64,000 bases of DNA. Source: Spiribacter halobius. GTDB taxonomy: Bacteria > Pseudomonadota > Gammaproteobacteria > Nitrococcales > Nitrococcaceae. Where the stretch lies: positions 2,232,001-2,296,000 of the forward strand of contig NZ_CP086615.1 of NCBI RefSeq assembly GCF_020883455.1, read 5' to 3'. How positions within the stretch are numbered: the first letter of the stretch is position 1; each line of letters opens with the position of its first letter. The notes below the pieces were generated by a model. That model worked only from the letters and a program-made list of their open reading frames with translations, searched no databases and was not told the DNA's origin. A program made the position numbers and the translations under genes. This document shows, piece by piece, positions 1 through 17,110 of the stretch.

Positions 1-549
1 GTCATGCGGCGGCTGCAGGCCGAACGGCCGCGGCTGCGATTCGTGATTCCCTGCGCATCGCCGCCGCTGCGCCCGGAGATTGAGGCCTTGCTGCCGCCGG
101 CGCTCGCCAGCCAGGTCATGCTCCTGGACGGCCGCGCCCGCGAGGCGCTGACGGCCGCCACCGCCGCGCTGGTGGCCTCGGGCACGGCCACGCTCGAGGC
201 CATGCTGCTGAAGCGGCCCATGGTCATGGCCTATCGCGTCAGCCGGCTCACGGCCTGGATCGCCCGCCGGTCGGTGATCATTCCGCACTTCGCGATGCCC
301 AATCTCATCGCCGGGCGCGAGGTCATCCCGGAGTTCACCCAGGACGCCGCCACGGCCACGCGCATTGCCCCCGCCGTGCTGGCCATGCTGGAGGCGCCGG
401 CAGAGCGCGCGGAGCTGGTGACGCTTTTCCGCGAGCTGCACGAGAGCCTGCGCCAGGGCGCGAGCGCCCGCGCCGCCGAGGCGGTGACCCAGCTGCTGTG
501 CGAGCAGGGCCATGTGCCCGTGCCGGTCACGTCCGGGGAGCCGGGATGA
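1..549 (+). CDS. lpxB: Lipid-A-disaccharide synthase, C-terminal part (5' end outside window)
   Basis: The reading frame is open from base 1, so only about the last 182 residues are present. LpxB (GT19) joins UDP-2,3-diacylglucosamine to lipid X to make the lipid A disaccharide at the inner membrane. The fragment carries the family's nucleotide-binding C-terminal region: [20 protein letters not shown], followed by a basic stretch and [13 protein letters not shown]. The stop overlaps the rnhB start (ATGA), the usual lpxB-rnhB coupling. Identification is firm; the N-terminal half cannot be assessed. Confidence 0.95.
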   Translation, partial: VMRRLQAERPRLRFVIPCASPPLRPEIEALLPPALASQVMLLDGRAREALTAATAALVASGTATLEAMLLKRPMVMAYRVSRLTAWIARRSVIIPHFAMPNLIAGREVIPEFTQDAATATRIAPAVLAMLEAPAERAELVTLFRELHESLRQGASARAAEAVTQLLCEQGHVPVPVTSGEPG

Positions 550-1133
550 TCGCCGGCGTCGACGAGGTCGGCCGCGGGCCGCTCGCCGGACCGGTGGTGG
601 CGGCCGCCGTGATCCTGGACCCGGATCGGCCGGTGGCCGGTATCACCGACTCCAAGCGTCTCTCGGCGAGGCGCCGCGAGACGCTGGCGACGCAGATCCG
701 GGAGCGCGCGGTGGCCTGGGCCATCGCCGAGTGCAGCCCGGAGGAGATCGATACGCACAACATCCTGCGTGCGAGCCTGCTGGCCATGCAGCGCGCCGTG
801 GCGGCGCTGGCCCCCGCCCCGGTCTCGGCGCTGGTGGATGGCCGCGAGCTGCCGGAGCTGCCGTGTCCGGCCCGGGCCGTGATCGGCGGCGACGCCAGCG
901 AGCCGGCCATCGGTGCGGCATCGATCCTGGCCAAGGTCTACCGCGACGGCCTCATGCTCGAGCTGCACGCCCGCCACCCCGAATACGCCTTCGACCGCCA
1001 CAAGGGCTACCCCACGCCCCTGCACCTGGAACGCCTCCGCCACCACGGGCCGCTGCCGTGCCACCGCCGCTCCTTCGCCCCGGTCCGGGCAGTCATAGCC
1101 GGCGTGCGCACAGTCGAGAGAGGAGGGGGATAA
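546..1133 (+). CDS. rnhB: Ribonuclease HII
   Basis: Degrades RNA in RNA/DNA hybrids and excises misincorporated ribonucleotides; Mg/Mn dependent. The protein is 195 residues, normal for the family. The N-terminal block [21 protein letters not shown] holds the acidic pair D6/E7. SALVDG and [10 protein letters not shown] carry further conserved active-site surroundings, and the C-terminal [11 protein letters not shown] is typical. The start at 546 overlaps the lpxB stop by four bases; a longer in-frame start at 498 would lie wholly inside lpxB and adds non-conserved residues. In many gammaproteobacteria dnaE follows directly; here a three-gene block on the other strand intervenes. Confidence 0.95.
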   Translation: MIAGVDEVGRGPLAGPVVAAAVILDPDRPVAGITDSKRLSARRRETLATQIRERAVAWAIAECSPEEIDTHNILRASLLAMQRAVAALAPAPVSALVDGRELPELPCPARAVIGGDASEPAIGAASILAKVYRDGLMLELHARHPEYAFDRHKGYPTPLHLERLRHHGPLPCHRRSFAPVRAVIAGVRTVERGGG

Positions 1134-1273
1134 CCGCAAAGGCGCAAAGAACGCCAAGGGAGGAGACTTAGGGGGTTTGGCTGGTGCGAGCATCCGGTAC
1201 GGCACGCGATTAAGGGGAGCTTGCGTCCCTTACACTCAACCTCCCGACTTCGCGTCCTTTGCGCCTTCGCGGT
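1133..1273. repeat. Palindromic intergenic element, family 1 (CGCAAAGG), copy 1
   Basis: The left arm ACCGCAAAGGCGCAAAG (1133-1149) mirrors the right arm ending in CTTTGCGCCTTCGCGGT (about 1251-1273), with two mismatches. The element is about 140 bp and fills the space between the convergent rnhB and gnnB 3' ends. A second copy with the same arms and length lies at 7904-8041. There is no coding potential. It may act as a bidirectional terminator or be a non-autonomous repeat. Confidence 0.75.
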
Positions 1274-1297
1274 GGTCCCCCGGTCCCCGTAACGCGC

Positions 1298-2404
1298 CTA
1301 TCCACTAGCCGAGCGGACGACCTCGGCGATGTGGTCGACGGTGGCGTCGGGGAGCTCGGGGTAGATGGGGAGGGAGACGCAGCGGCGGGCGGTGTCCTCG
1401 GCGATGGGGAGGTGGACGCCGGCGTAGCGGTCGGCGAAGACCTCCTGGCGGTGCAGCGGGATCGGGTAGTAGATGGCGCAGCCGATCTCCGCCTGCTGGA
1501 GGGCCTGCATCAGCGCGTCCCGACGCGGGCCGTCGGCGCAAAGCAGGGTGTACTGGTGGTACACGTGATGGCCGATGCCGTCCTCGTGGGGCGGGGTGAG
1601 GCCGGGGAGGCCCGCCAGGGCCGCGCTGTAGCGGCGGGCCACGCGCCGGCGCTCGGCATTGTAGCGGTCGATGCGCTTGAGCTTGCTGCGCAGGATCACC
1701 GCCTGCATCTCGTCCAGCCGGCTGTTGTAGCCGATCATGTGATGGTGGTAGCGCTCGCGGCTGCCGTGGTTGCGCAGCGCCCGCAGGCGCTCCGCGATGC
1801 CGTCGTCGCTGGTGCTGACCAGGCCGCCGTCGCCGTAGGCGCCGAGGTTCTTGCTCGGGAAGAAGCTGAATGCCCCGGCAGCGCCCAGGCTTCCGGTCTG
1901 CGCGCCGTCCACGCTGGCGCCGAAGGACTGGGCGCAGTCCTCGACCAGGACGAGCCCGTGGCGCTCCGCCAGCGCCGTCAGTGCCGGCATGTCCGCAGGC
2001 TGGCCGAACAGGTGCACCGGCAGCAGCGCCCGCGTGCGCGGGCCGATTGCCGCCTCGGCGGCGGCCGGGTCGATGTTGAAGCTGCGCGGGTCGATATCCA
2101 CGAACACCGGCTCGGCGCCGAGGTAGCGGATCGCCTCGGCGGTGGCGATGAAGGTGAAGGGGCTGGTGATCACCTCGTCCCCCGGTCCGATGCCGGCGGC
2201 GGCCAGGGCGAGGTGCAGGGCGTCGGTGCCGGAGGCGCAGCTCACCGCGTGGGGCACGCCGAGATAGTCCGCCACCTCGGCCTCGAAGGCCTGGACGTTA
2301 GGGCCAAGAATGAACCTGGCGCCGTCCAGCACCTCGGCGAGGCCGGCGTCGATTTCGGCGCGCAGCTCGGCGTACTGGGCGGTGAGATCGACCATCGGGA
2401 TCAT
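1298..2404 (-). CDS. gnnB: DegT/DnrJ/EryC1 aminotransferase, GnnB-like (UDP-3-keto-GlcNAc aminotransferase)
   Basis: PLP-dependent sugar aminotransferase of 368 residues. The fold-type I sugar aminotransferase signature is complete: SGTDALHLAL (59-68), VEDCAQSFGA (154-163) and the Schiff-base lysine K185 in FFPSKNLGAYGDGG. Such enzymes transfer an amino group from glutamate to a keto-sugar nucleotide. It is the third gene of a cassette with an Idh/MocA oxidoreductase and lpxA. That is the arrangement of Acidithiobacillus gnnA/gnnB, which make UDP-GlcNAc3N for lipid A, so I assign GnnB by context. The sequence alone would also fit WbpE-type aminotransferases of O-antigen pathways. The start MIPMVDL at 2404 is chosen; the longer frame to 2716 enters gnnA. 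Confidence 0.8.
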   Translation of the reverse strand: MIPMVDLTAQYAELRAEIDAGLAEVLDGARFILGPNVQAFEAEVADYLGVPHAVSCASGTDALHLALAAAGIGPGDEVITSPFTFIATAEAIRYLGAEPVFVDIDPRSFNIDPAAAEAAIGPRTRALLPVHLFGQPADMPALTALAERHGLVLVEDCAQSFGASVDGAQTGSLGAAGAFSFFPSKNLGAYGDGGLVSTSDDGIAERLRALRNHGSRERYHHHMIGYNSRLDEMQAVILRSKLKRIDRYNAERRRVARRYSAALAGLPGLTPPHEDGIGHHVYHQYTLLCADGPRRDALMQALQQAEIGCAIYYPIPLHRQEVFADRYAGVHLPIAEDTARRCVSLPIYPELPDATVDHIAEVVRSASG

Positions 2405-2435
2405 GGGCTCGGGCGTCCTTCTCTGCGCCGTCGTA

Positions 2436-3401
2436 TCACGGCTGACCGGGCAGCGGATTCTCGCGCAGCTGGCGGGAGATTTCGATGGCCGCCTCCAGCG
2501 CCCGTCGCCCGTCCTCGCCGGAGACCACCGGCCGCGTGCCCCGGCGGATGCTGTCGAGGAAGGCGGCGATCTCGGCCTGCAGCGCGTCGCCGGGCTCCAG
2601 GGTCCGCTGCTCGTGCTCGATGTCCGCCATGGTGGGGGCGGCGTCGGCGTCCGCCTCATCGCGCCGGCGCCGGATTTCGACGCTGCGGGCCTGCATGTCC
2701 AGGGCGAGGTAGGCATTGCGCTGGAAGATGCGCATGCGCCGCTCGGCCTTCAGGCTCACGCGGCTCGCGGTGACGTTGGCGACACAGCCGTTGTCGAACT
2801 GCAGGCGGGCGTTGGCGATGTCGATGTCCCGGGAGATCACCGGCGCACCGTTGGCGTCGATGCGGGCGAGGGGGCGGTCCACCAGCTCCAGGATCAGGTC
2901 GATGTCATGGATCATCAGATCCAGCACCACGCTGACATCGGCGCCGCGCGGGTTGAACGGGGCGATGCGGTGGGATTCGATGAACATCGGCTCGCGCACC
3001 AGGTCGGCGACCTCGAGCACAGCGGGGTTGAAGCGCTCCAGGTGGCCCACCTGCAGCAGGGCGCCATGGCGGGCGGCGAGGGCCACCAGCGCGTCCGCCT
3101 CGGCCACGCTCACGGTGACCGGCTTCTCGATCAGCACGTGGGTGCCGGCCTCCAGGAACGGCGCGGCGATGGCGTAGTGCTGGCGCGTGGGCACCACAAT
3201 GCTCACCGCGTCCACCTGGTCGCGGAGGTCGTCGGGGTCGGTGAGCGCCCGGCAGCCCACCTCGGCGGCCACGGCCCGCGCGCGCTCGGCGTCACGGTCC
3301 ACCACGGCAACCAGCTCGGCATCCGGAAGTGCCGCGTACTTCTGGGCGTGGAAGCGGCCGAGGTAGCCGACGCCGATGACGGCGGTGCGGAGTGCAGTCA
3401 T
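2436..3401 (-). CDS. gnnA: Gfo/Idh/MocA oxidoreductase, GnnA-like (UDP-GlcNAc 3-dehydrogenase)
   Basis: NAD(P)-dependent sugar oxidoreductase, 321 residues. The Rossmann motif VIGVGYLGRFHA is at the N-terminus. The family's EKP motif follows in HVLIEKPVTVS, and VGHLERFNPA is typical of the UDP-sugar branch of Idh/MocA. The C-terminal alpha/beta domain includes MIHDIDLILEL, whose H-D-D residues line the active site. In the lpxA-gnnA-gnnB order the predicted reaction is oxidation of the 3-OH of UDP-GlcNAc, feeding the GnnB transamination. Its start overlaps the lpxA stop by four bases. The substrate is inferred from neighbours, not shown by a unique motif. Confidence 0.8.
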   Translation of the reverse strand: MTALRTAVIGVGYLGRFHAQKYAALPDAELVAVVDRDAERARAVAAEVGCRALTDPDDLRDQVDAVSIVVPTRQHYAIAAPFLEAGTHVLIEKPVTVSVAEADALVALAARHGALLQVGHLERFNPAVLEVADLVREPMFIESHRIAPFNPRGADVSVVLDLMIHDIDLILELVDRPLARIDANGAPVISRDIDIANARLQFDNGCVANVTASRVSLKAERRMRIFQRNAYLALDMQARSVEIRRRRDEADADAAPTMADIEHEQRTLEPGDALQAEIAAFLDSIRRGTRPVVSGEDGRRALEAAIEISRQLRENPLPGQP

Positions 3402-4171
3402 CGGATCAGCCCCCTGCGGCTCTGGCGGACGAAGGTCACCAGCTCGGCGATCTCCGGCAGATCCAGGGCCGGATCCGCCTCGATCCTTGCCAGCGCCTCC
3501 TCCAGACGCAGCCCTTCCCGGAAGAGTAGCCGGTAGGCCCCTCGGATGGCCTGCTGGGCGGCAAGCGACAGGCCCGCCCGCCGCAGTCCGCGGCTGTTGA
3601 GGCCATGCAGTCGGGCGCGGTTGCCGGCCACGGTGACGTAGGGCGCGACGTCCTGGGTGACCACGGCGCCCCCGCCGAGCATGGCGTTGCGGCCGATGCG
3701 CACGAACTGGTGCACACCGCAGACCGCGGAGATGTAGGCCTGGTCGCCGACGTGCACGTGGCCGGCGAGCTGGCTGCCGTTGGCGATGGTCACGCGGCTG
3801 CCGAGATCGCCGTCGTGGCCGAGGTGGGTGTAGGCCATGAACAGATTGTCGTCGCCGATGCGGGTCACCCCCCGATCCTTCGGCGTGCCGCGATGGACGG
3901 TGACGAATTCGCGGAAGACGTTGCGCGCGCCGATCTCGAGGCGCGTCGGCTCGCCGGCGTAGCCGGTGTCCTGGGGCGGCAGGCCCAGCACGGCGTGGGC
4001 GGCAAGGCGGTTGCCCGGGCCAAGGGTGGCGGGCCCCTCGAGCACGGCGTGGGGGCCCACCTCGCAGCCGTCGCCCAGCGTGACGCCGGCGCCGATCACC
4101 GCATAGGCGCCGACCCGGACATTCCGGCCGAGGCGGGCCTCCGGGTCGATGACGGCGGTGTCGTGAATCAT
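3398..4171 (-). CDS. lpxA: UDP-N-acetylglucosamine (or UDP-GlcNAc3N) acyltransferase LpxA
   Basis: First step of lipid A synthesis: transfer of a 3-hydroxyacyl chain from ACP to the 3-position of a UDP-GlcNAc-type acceptor. The 257 residues show the left-handed beta-helix hexapeptide pattern, the YAGEPTRLEIG and VTVHRG blocks, and THLGHDG, which aligns with E. coli AHIAHDC and keeps the catalytic histidine (H125 in E. coli). The C-terminus ends SRRGLIR as in E. coli. It lies on the minus strand, divergent from dnaE and translationally coupled to gnnA. That suggests it acylates the amino sugar UDP-GlcNAc3N. Whether it is the only LpxA or a second copy beside one upstream of lpxB lies outside the window. 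Confidence 0.92.
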   Translation of the reverse strand: MIHDTAVIDPEARLGRNVRVGAYAVIGAGVTLGDGCEVGPHAVLEGPATLGPGNRLAAHAVLGLPPQDTGYAGEPTRLEIGARNVFREFVTVHRGTPKDRGVTRIGDDNLFMAYTHLGHDGDLGSRVTIANGSQLAGHVHVGDQAYISAVCGVHQFVRIGRNAMLGGGAVVTQDVAPYVTVAGNRARLHGLNSRGLRRAGLSLAAQQAIRGAYRLLFREGLRLEEALARIEADPALDLPEIAELVTFVRQSRRGLIR

Positions 4172-4348
4172 GCGGGCTCCTTGCGGAAGCGCGGGCCGGC
4201 GAATGGCGGTGACCCGGTGAGATATGCGGACCAGTCCAGTAGCATAATGAACCGGCCCCGGCGGGGCATCCCCGCGCCTCCCCCTGGCGGCGGATGCCGG
4301 ACCGCGGGCATCGTGCCCATTCATGCTCCAGCGCGGGAAGTGAACCTG

Positions 4349-7885
<3,537 letters not shown>

Positions 7886-7903
7886 CGGCAGAGCGGTGGA
7901 CAG

Positions 7904-8041
7904 TCGCAAAGGCGCAAAGGACACGAAGGAAGTCGCCAAGGAATGGAGATGAGGGCGAGGCCCGCCACCCTAGTTGGGTGTCCGCGCCCTGTATGAACAT
8001 CTTGGCGCCTTCGGTCTTTGCGCCCTTTGCGTCTTCGCGGT
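7904..8041. repeat. Palindromic intergenic element, family 1 (CGCAAAGG), copy 2
   Basis: The left arm starts TCGCAAAGGCGCAAAGGA at 7904. The right arm, ending TTTGCGTCTTCGCGGT at 8041, includes CTTGGCGCCTTCGG and GTCTTTGCGCCC. Arms and total length (138 bp) match the copy at 1133-1273, while the centres differ. It separates dnaE from accA, genes that otherwise run in the same direction. Confidence 0.75.
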
Positions 8042-8118
8042 TCGTCTGCAATTCGCGACGTCCCGGTAACGCGTTGGCGGTGTTATGATCCCGGGCTTTG
8101 CGCCGGAGCGGGCTGCGG

Positions 8119-9084
<966 letters not shown>

Positions 9085-9100
9085 CCCGGCCGCGCGCCTC

Positions 9101-10456
9101 ATGCCCTCGCTCACACCCGCCGATCTGCGCGCCGCGCTGCCCGCCGGGCTCGGGTCGCTGGCGGTGGCGTTCAGCGGCGGCCGCGACTCCCACGTGCTGC
9201 TGCATCTGGCCGTCGCCGCCGGCCTGCGCGTGCGCGCGCTCCACGTCCATCACGGGCTGCAGGCGCAGGCGGATGCCTGGGCCAGGCACTGCGAGACCGT
9301 CGCCGGCGACCTGGGCGTGCCGCTGACGGTGCTGCCGGTACGGGTGGTCCCGGCCGGGGAGGGCCTCGAAGCGGCGGCCCGCGCGGCCCGCTACCGGGCA
9401 CTGGCCCGGGCGCTGGCGGTCGGTGAGCACCTCGCCACCGCGCATCATGCCGACGATCAGGCCGAGACCCTCCTGCTGCGCGTCCTCCGTGGCACCGGAC
9501 CGGACGGTCTGGCAGGCATCCAGCCGCAGCGCGCGCTTGGGGCCGGCACCCTGCTGCGGCCGCTGCTGGCCGTGCCGCGGTCCGCCATCGCCGCCTATGC
9601 CGACGCCAGGGCGCTGGCGTGGATCGAGGACCCGGCGAACCGGGACCCGCGGCACGATCGCAGCTGGCTGCGCCACCGCATCATGCCCGAGCTCGCGGGG
9701 CGCTGGTCGGATGTGCCGCAGCGGCTGGCGCGCCTGGCCCGGGAGTCTGCCGAGGCCCGCGCCCTGCGCGACGGGCTGCTGGACGAGGTGCTCCGGGGCA
9801 TGGCCGGCGAGCCCCCGGGGCCGCTGCCGGTGGCAGCCCTCGCCGCGCGCCCGGAGCGCGAGGTCCGGGCGCTGGTGCGGCGGTGGCTTGCCCGGGACGG
9901 CCGGCGGCCGCCGCCGGCGGCGCGGCTTGCCGACGGCCTCGCCGCGCTGCTCGGCGCCGCCGCGGATCGTGCGCCGGAGCTGGTCTGGGCCGACGGCCGC
10001 GTCGGCCGCCATGCCGGCGAGCTCTACCGCCTGCCGCTGGACTGGCCGGTACCGACGCCGCGCCCCGTGGCGCCCCCACCGGCAACGAGCGTCTGGGACG
10101 GTGTGGGGGGTATCCGGTGGCGCTCCGTGACCGGCGCGGGGCTCGAGCCCGCGCGGCTGCCGGGCGAGCTGCTGGCGCGTCCGCCCGCCGCCGGCGATCG
10201 CTTCCAGCCCCCAGGGCGGAAGCGCCGTGCCCTCAAGCACTGGCTGCGGGAGGCGGGGGTGCCGCTGTGGTGGCGCGCGCGGCTGCCGGTTATCCTCACT
10301 GCGGAGGGTGAGCTCATCGCCGTTGCCGGACTGGCGGTGGCCGAGGGCTGGCAGGCGGGCCCCGGCAGTGCCGGCTGGTGGCCCGACTGGCAGCCGCAGC
10401 CGCCGCAACCGGCGGGCGATGCGGCGGTTTTGCGGCGGTCCCCCGGGCGCCCGTGA
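9101..10456 (+). CDS. tilS: tRNA(Ile)-lysidine synthase
   Basis: Converts C34 of the CAU-anticodon isoleucine tRNA to lysidine, an essential decoding step. The N-terminal PP-loop ATPase motif AFSGGRDSHVLL is intact (SGGRDS, residues 25-30), and HVHHGLQ and TAHHADDQAETLLLRVLRG follow as in the family. The C-terminal RNA-binding region has the FQPPGRKRRALKHWLREAGVP block. 451 residues is normal. It begins 16 bases after accA, the common gammaproteobacterial order. Confidence 0.95.
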   Translation: MPSLTPADLRAALPAGLGSLAVAFSGGRDSHVLLHLAVAAGLRVRALHVHHGLQAQADAWARHCETVAGDLGVPLTVLPVRVVPAGEGLEAAARAARYRALARALAVGEHLATAHHADDQAETLLLRVLRGTGPDGLAGIQPQRALGAGTLLRPLLAVPRSAIAAYADARALAWIEDPANRDPRHDRSWLRHRIMPELAGRWSDVPQRLARLARESAEARALRDGLLDEVLRGMAGEPPGPLPVAALAARPEREVRALVRRWLARDGRRPPPAARLADGLAALLGAAADRAPELVWADGRVGRHAGELYRLPLDWPVPTPRPVAPPPATSVWDGVGGIRWRSVTGAGLEPARLPGELLARPPAAGDRFQPPGRKRRALKHWLREAGVPLWWRARLPVILTAEGELIAVAGLAVAEGWQAGPGSAGWWPDWQPQPPQPAGDAAVLRRSPGRP

Positions 10457-10547
10457 CGGCGGCCTCGCGTTGTACCGGGGTGGGGGTTCTGCTACCTTCT
10501 GCGGCCATTCCGGGCGGGTCTTCACGCACCCGCCCCACCCTCATTGA

Positions 10548-12227
<1,680 letters not shown>

Positions 12228-12230
12228 GCC

Positions 12231-14409
<2,179 letters not shown>

Positions 14410-14411
14410 CC

Positions 14412-14693
14412 ATGCGGATGCTCGCCGCCGCCCTGCTGCTCGCGCTGCTGGTGCTCCAGGGGCGTCTGTGGTTCGGCGACGGCAGCATCCCCTCGGGCTG
14501 GCGCCTGTCCCGGGAGGTGGCCGAGCAGCAGGCGGAGAACGCCGCCCTGGAGGAGCGCAACCGGGCCCTGGCCGCCGACGTTGCCGACCTCAAGAGCGGC
14601 CTGGAGGCGGTGGAGGAGCGGGCCCGGCGCGAGCTCGGGATGATCGGCGAGGCGGAGCGCTTCTACCAGGTCGTGGAGCAGGATGCTCGCTGA
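14412..14693 (+). CDS. ftsB: Cell division protein FtsB
   Basis: Small bitopic divisome protein that pairs with FtsL and FtsQ. 93 residues: a short cytoplasmic N-terminus, one membrane helix (about residues 3-19, LAAALLLALLVLQGRLW), then a heptad-like periplasmic coiled coil (about 30-68) and a conserved ARRELGMIGEAERFYQVVE tail. It starts two bases after the eno stop, the usual eno-ftsB-ispD order. Confidence 0.92.
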   Translation: MRMLAAALLLALLVLQGRLWFGDGSIPSGWRLSREVAEQQAENAALEERNRALAADVADLKSGLEAVEERARRELGMIGEAERFYQVVEQDAR

Positions 14694-14764
14694 GCGCTCG
14701 CGCCACGCCCCCTTGCACCGGCTCGATCGCCTGGCCGGCTTTCGCCGCCCCATCGGTGTGAGCG

Positions 14765-15478
14765 ATGCGGGCTAGGGCGCTGTGGGCGGTGGTGGCCGCC
14801 GCCGGTGGCGGCGAGCGCTTCGGCAGCGATCTGCCGAAGCAGTATCAGGTGCTGCACGGGCGCAGCGTGCTTGGCTGGTCGCTGCAGGCGGTGCGGGGAG
14901 CGGCGCCGCTGCAGGGGCTGGCTCTGGTGCTGGCGCCGGGTGACGAGCACTGGCGTGCCCTCGACGAGCCTGCGCTTGCCGGGGTGATCGCCTGCCGGGG
15001 CGGGACCACGCGGCAGGCCTCGGTGGCGAACGGGCTCGCCGCCCTGGGCGAGGCGGGCGCCGGAACGGACGACCTGGTGCTGGTGCACGATGCGGCGAGG
15101 CCCTGCGTGCGGACCGCGGACATCCGCCGCCTGATCGAACGCGCCGGCGATTCGCCGGACGGCGGGCTTTTGGCCGCGCCCGTGCGCGACACGCTCAAGC
15201 GCGCGGCGGGCGAGCAGGTGCAGGCCACGGTGCCCCGCGGGGGCCTGTGGCAGGCCTTCACGCCGCAGCTCTTCCCCTTCGACAGACTCCGGCGTGCCCT
15301 CGCTGCGGCAGCGGAGCAGCCGGTCACCGACGAGGCCGAGGCGATGGAGCGGGCCGGGGCCAGGCCCCGGCTGGTGGAAGGGGCCGTGGACAACATCAAG
15401 CTCACCTATGCCAGCGATCTCGCCCTGGCGGCGGCGATTCTTGCGGCCCGCGAGGCCGGGGCAGAGGAGGCGCCGTGA
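14765..15478 (+). CDS. ispD: 2-C-methyl-D-erythritol 4-phosphate cytidylyltransferase
   Basis: Third step of the MEP isoprenoid pathway. 237 residues. The nucleotidyltransferase signature AAAGGGERFGSDLPKQY near the N-terminus contains the conserved Arg and Lys; VLVHDAARPCV and the C-terminal TDEAEAMERAGARPRLVEG follow. The G-rich AAGGGERFG replaces the commoner AAGxGxRM form but keeps the key positions. The stop overlaps the ispF start (GTGA). Confidence 0.95.
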   Translation: MRARALWAVVAAAGGGERFGSDLPKQYQVLHGRSVLGWSLQAVRGAAPLQGLALVLAPGDEHWRALDEPALAGVIACRGGTTRQASVANGLAALGEAGAGTDDLVLVHDAARPCVRTADIRRLIERAGDSPDGGLLAAPVRDTLKRAAGEQVQATVPRGGLWQAFTPQLFPFDRLRRALAAAAEQPVTDEAEAMERAGARPRLVEGAVDNIKLTYASDLALAAAILAAREAGAEEAP

Positions 15479-15960
15479 TCAGGGTGGGTCAGGGCGTCGA
15501 CGCCCATCGTTTCGCCGCGGACCGACGGCTGGTGCTCGGTGGGGTGACCATTCCCTACGAGCTCGGCCTCGCCGCCCACTCCGACGGCGACTGCGTCATG
15601 CACGCCGTCACCGACGCGCTGCTCGGCGCCATCGGGGCAGGTGACATCGGTCAGCACTTCCCGGATACCGACCCCGCCTATGCCGGGGTGGACAGCCGGC
15701 GTCTGCTGCGGGCGGCGGTGGCGCTTGCCCGCGAACGGGGCTGGGCCACGGTGAACATGGACGCCACCATCATCGCCCAGCGCCCGCGGCTCGCGGACCA
15801 CCTGCCCGCCATGCGCGATTGCTTCGCCGCGGACCTCGGCATCGAGGCGGAGGCGGTGAACCTCAAGGCCACCACCACGGAGCAGATGGGCTTCACCGGT
15901 CGCGGCGAGGGGATCGCGGCCATGGCGGTGGTGCTGGTCGCCCGCACGGACGCTCCGTGA
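15475..15960 (+). CDS. ispF: 2-C-methyl-D-erythritol 2,4-cyclodiphosphate synthase
   Basis: Cyclises CDP-ME 2-phosphate, releasing CMP. 161 residues, trimeric family. The zinc ligands D9 and H11 lie in VGQGVDAHRF, and the third histidine is in LAAHSDGDCVMHAVTDALLG. DIGQHFPDTD and the C-terminal KATTTEQMGFTGRGEGIAA are intact. The GTG at 15475 overlaps the ispD stop; the open frame further upstream lies within ispD and is rejected. Confidence 0.96.
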   Translation: MIRVGQGVDAHRFAADRRLVLGGVTIPYELGLAAHSDGDCVMHAVTDALLGAIGAGDIGQHFPDTDPAYAGVDSRRLLRAAVALARERGWATVNMDATIIAQRPRLADHLPAMRDCFAADLGIEAEAVNLKATTTEQMGFTGRGEGIAAMAVVLVARTDAP

Positions 15961-17003
15961 CCGGCCCTCCGGCGGCGCGGCTGCTGCCCTGCGCACGGCC
16001 TCCGGCCCACGGGGCAGCCCTTGGTACCGCGCGGTTGCGCAGCCAGCCGGCGGACTTCCGGGTCCGCGAGCGGCTCGGCTTCGAGGCCGACGGTGAGGGG
16101 CCGCACCTGCTGCTGCGGATCCGCAAGACGGGTCTGACCACGGACGAGGCCATCCGCGCTATCGCCGCGGCCTGGGCGGTGCCGGCGCGGGACATCGGCC
16201 ATGCCGGGCGCAAGGACCGCGATGCGGTCACCGAGCAGTGGCTGACGGTGCCCTGGCCCCTCGCCGGCGCGCTGCCCGCTCCAGGGCGGCTGGCGGGTGG
16301 CCTCGAGCTGCTCGAGGCCGCCCGGCACCGGCGCAAGCTGCGGGTGGGGGCCCTCACCGGCAACGCGTTCCGCCTCGTGCTGCGCGAGGTGGCAGCCGCA
16401 CCGGCTGCCGTCGACCGGCGCCTCGCTCGCCTGGTCCGGTACGGCGTCCCGAACTACTTCGGCCCGCAGCGCTTCGGCCGCGGCGGCGCCAACGTGGACA
16501 AGGCCCTGGCCTGGATGCAGGACCGCCTGCGGGTGCGCGGCCGCGGCCAGCAGGGCCTGCTGCTCTCCGCGGCGCGGTCGGAGTGCTTCAACCGGGTGCT
16601 GGCTGCCCGTGTGGGGGAGGGCAGCTGGGACCGCGCCGGACCGGATGACCTGATGGTGCTGGACGGCCGCGGCAGCCTGTTCGCCGCGGCGGACGAGGCG
16701 CCGGCAGCGCTTGCCAGGCGCACGGCACGCCTCGAGATCCACCCCACCGGCCCGCTGCCCGGCAGCGCCGGCCCGGCCCCGGGCCCCGCCGTCGCCAGGC
16801 AGGAATCCGAGGCCCTCCGCGGTCTGGAGCCCCTCGTCGACGGCCTCCAACGCCGCCAGGTCACCGCCGCCCGCCGCAGCCTGCGCCTGCGGGTCGAACG
16901 CCTCGCCTGGCACTGGCCCGAACCGCACACCCTGGTGCTCGAGTTCGGGCTAACGGCGGGGGGATACGCGACGAGCGTCGCTGCGGAGCTCTTCGAGCTC
17001 TGA
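15957..17003 (+). CDS. truD: tRNA pseudouridine(13) synthase TruD
   Basis: Makes pseudouridine 13 in tRNA-Glu. 348 residues from a GTG that overlaps the ispF stop. The catalytic aspartate is D87 in HAGRKDRDAVTEQW. The TruD-specific NYFGPQRFGRGGANV block and the following RSECFNRVLAARV are present. The region around residues 255-285 is rich in Gly/Ala/Pro and looks like a linker. Order ispF-truD-surE-pcm-nlpD-rpoS is conserved, here interrupted by smrA on the other strand. Confidence 0.95.
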   Translation: MTGPPAARLLPCARPPAHGAALGTARLRSQPADFRVRERLGFEADGEGPHLLLRIRKTGLTTDEAIRAIAAAWAVPARDIGHAGRKDRDAVTEQWLTVPWPLAGALPAPGRLAGGLELLEAARHRRKLRVGALTGNAFRLVLREVAAAPAAVDRRLARLVRYGVPNYFGPQRFGRGGANVDKALAWMQDRLRVRGRGQQGLLLSAARSECFNRVLAARVGEGSWDRAGPDDLMVLDGRGSLFAAADEAPAALARRTARLEIHPTGPLPGSAGPAPGPAVARQESEALRGLEPLVDGLQRRQVTAARRSLRLRVERLAWHWPEPHTLVLEFGLTAGGYATSVAAELFEL

Positions 17004-17110
17004 GTGGCAAGTCGCAAGTTACAAGTTACAAGTTACAAGTGCGGCTGTGGGCGGGGCGCGTCGAACAGGCACATCCGGCCCTTGCAACTTGAAACTTGTT
17101 ACTTGCCACT
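17003..17110. repeat. Heptamer palindrome, family 2, copy A
   Basis: The left arm begins AGTGGCAAGT at 17003 and continues with three tandem ACAAGTT heptamers. The right arm runs CTTGCAACTTGAAACTTG and ends ACTTGCCACT at 17110. The outer ten bases are perfect inverted repeats. The centre is unrelated GC-rich sequence. It lies between convergent truD and smrA. Related copies are at 21738-21889 and 35821-35930. Confidence 0.75.

Noticed and set aside
1259-2773. Plus-strand frame of about 500 codons opposite gnnB
   Set aside because: Shadow of the gnnB/gnnA coding strands; composition is Val/Gly/Ala/Asp-rich with no motif and no ribosome site.
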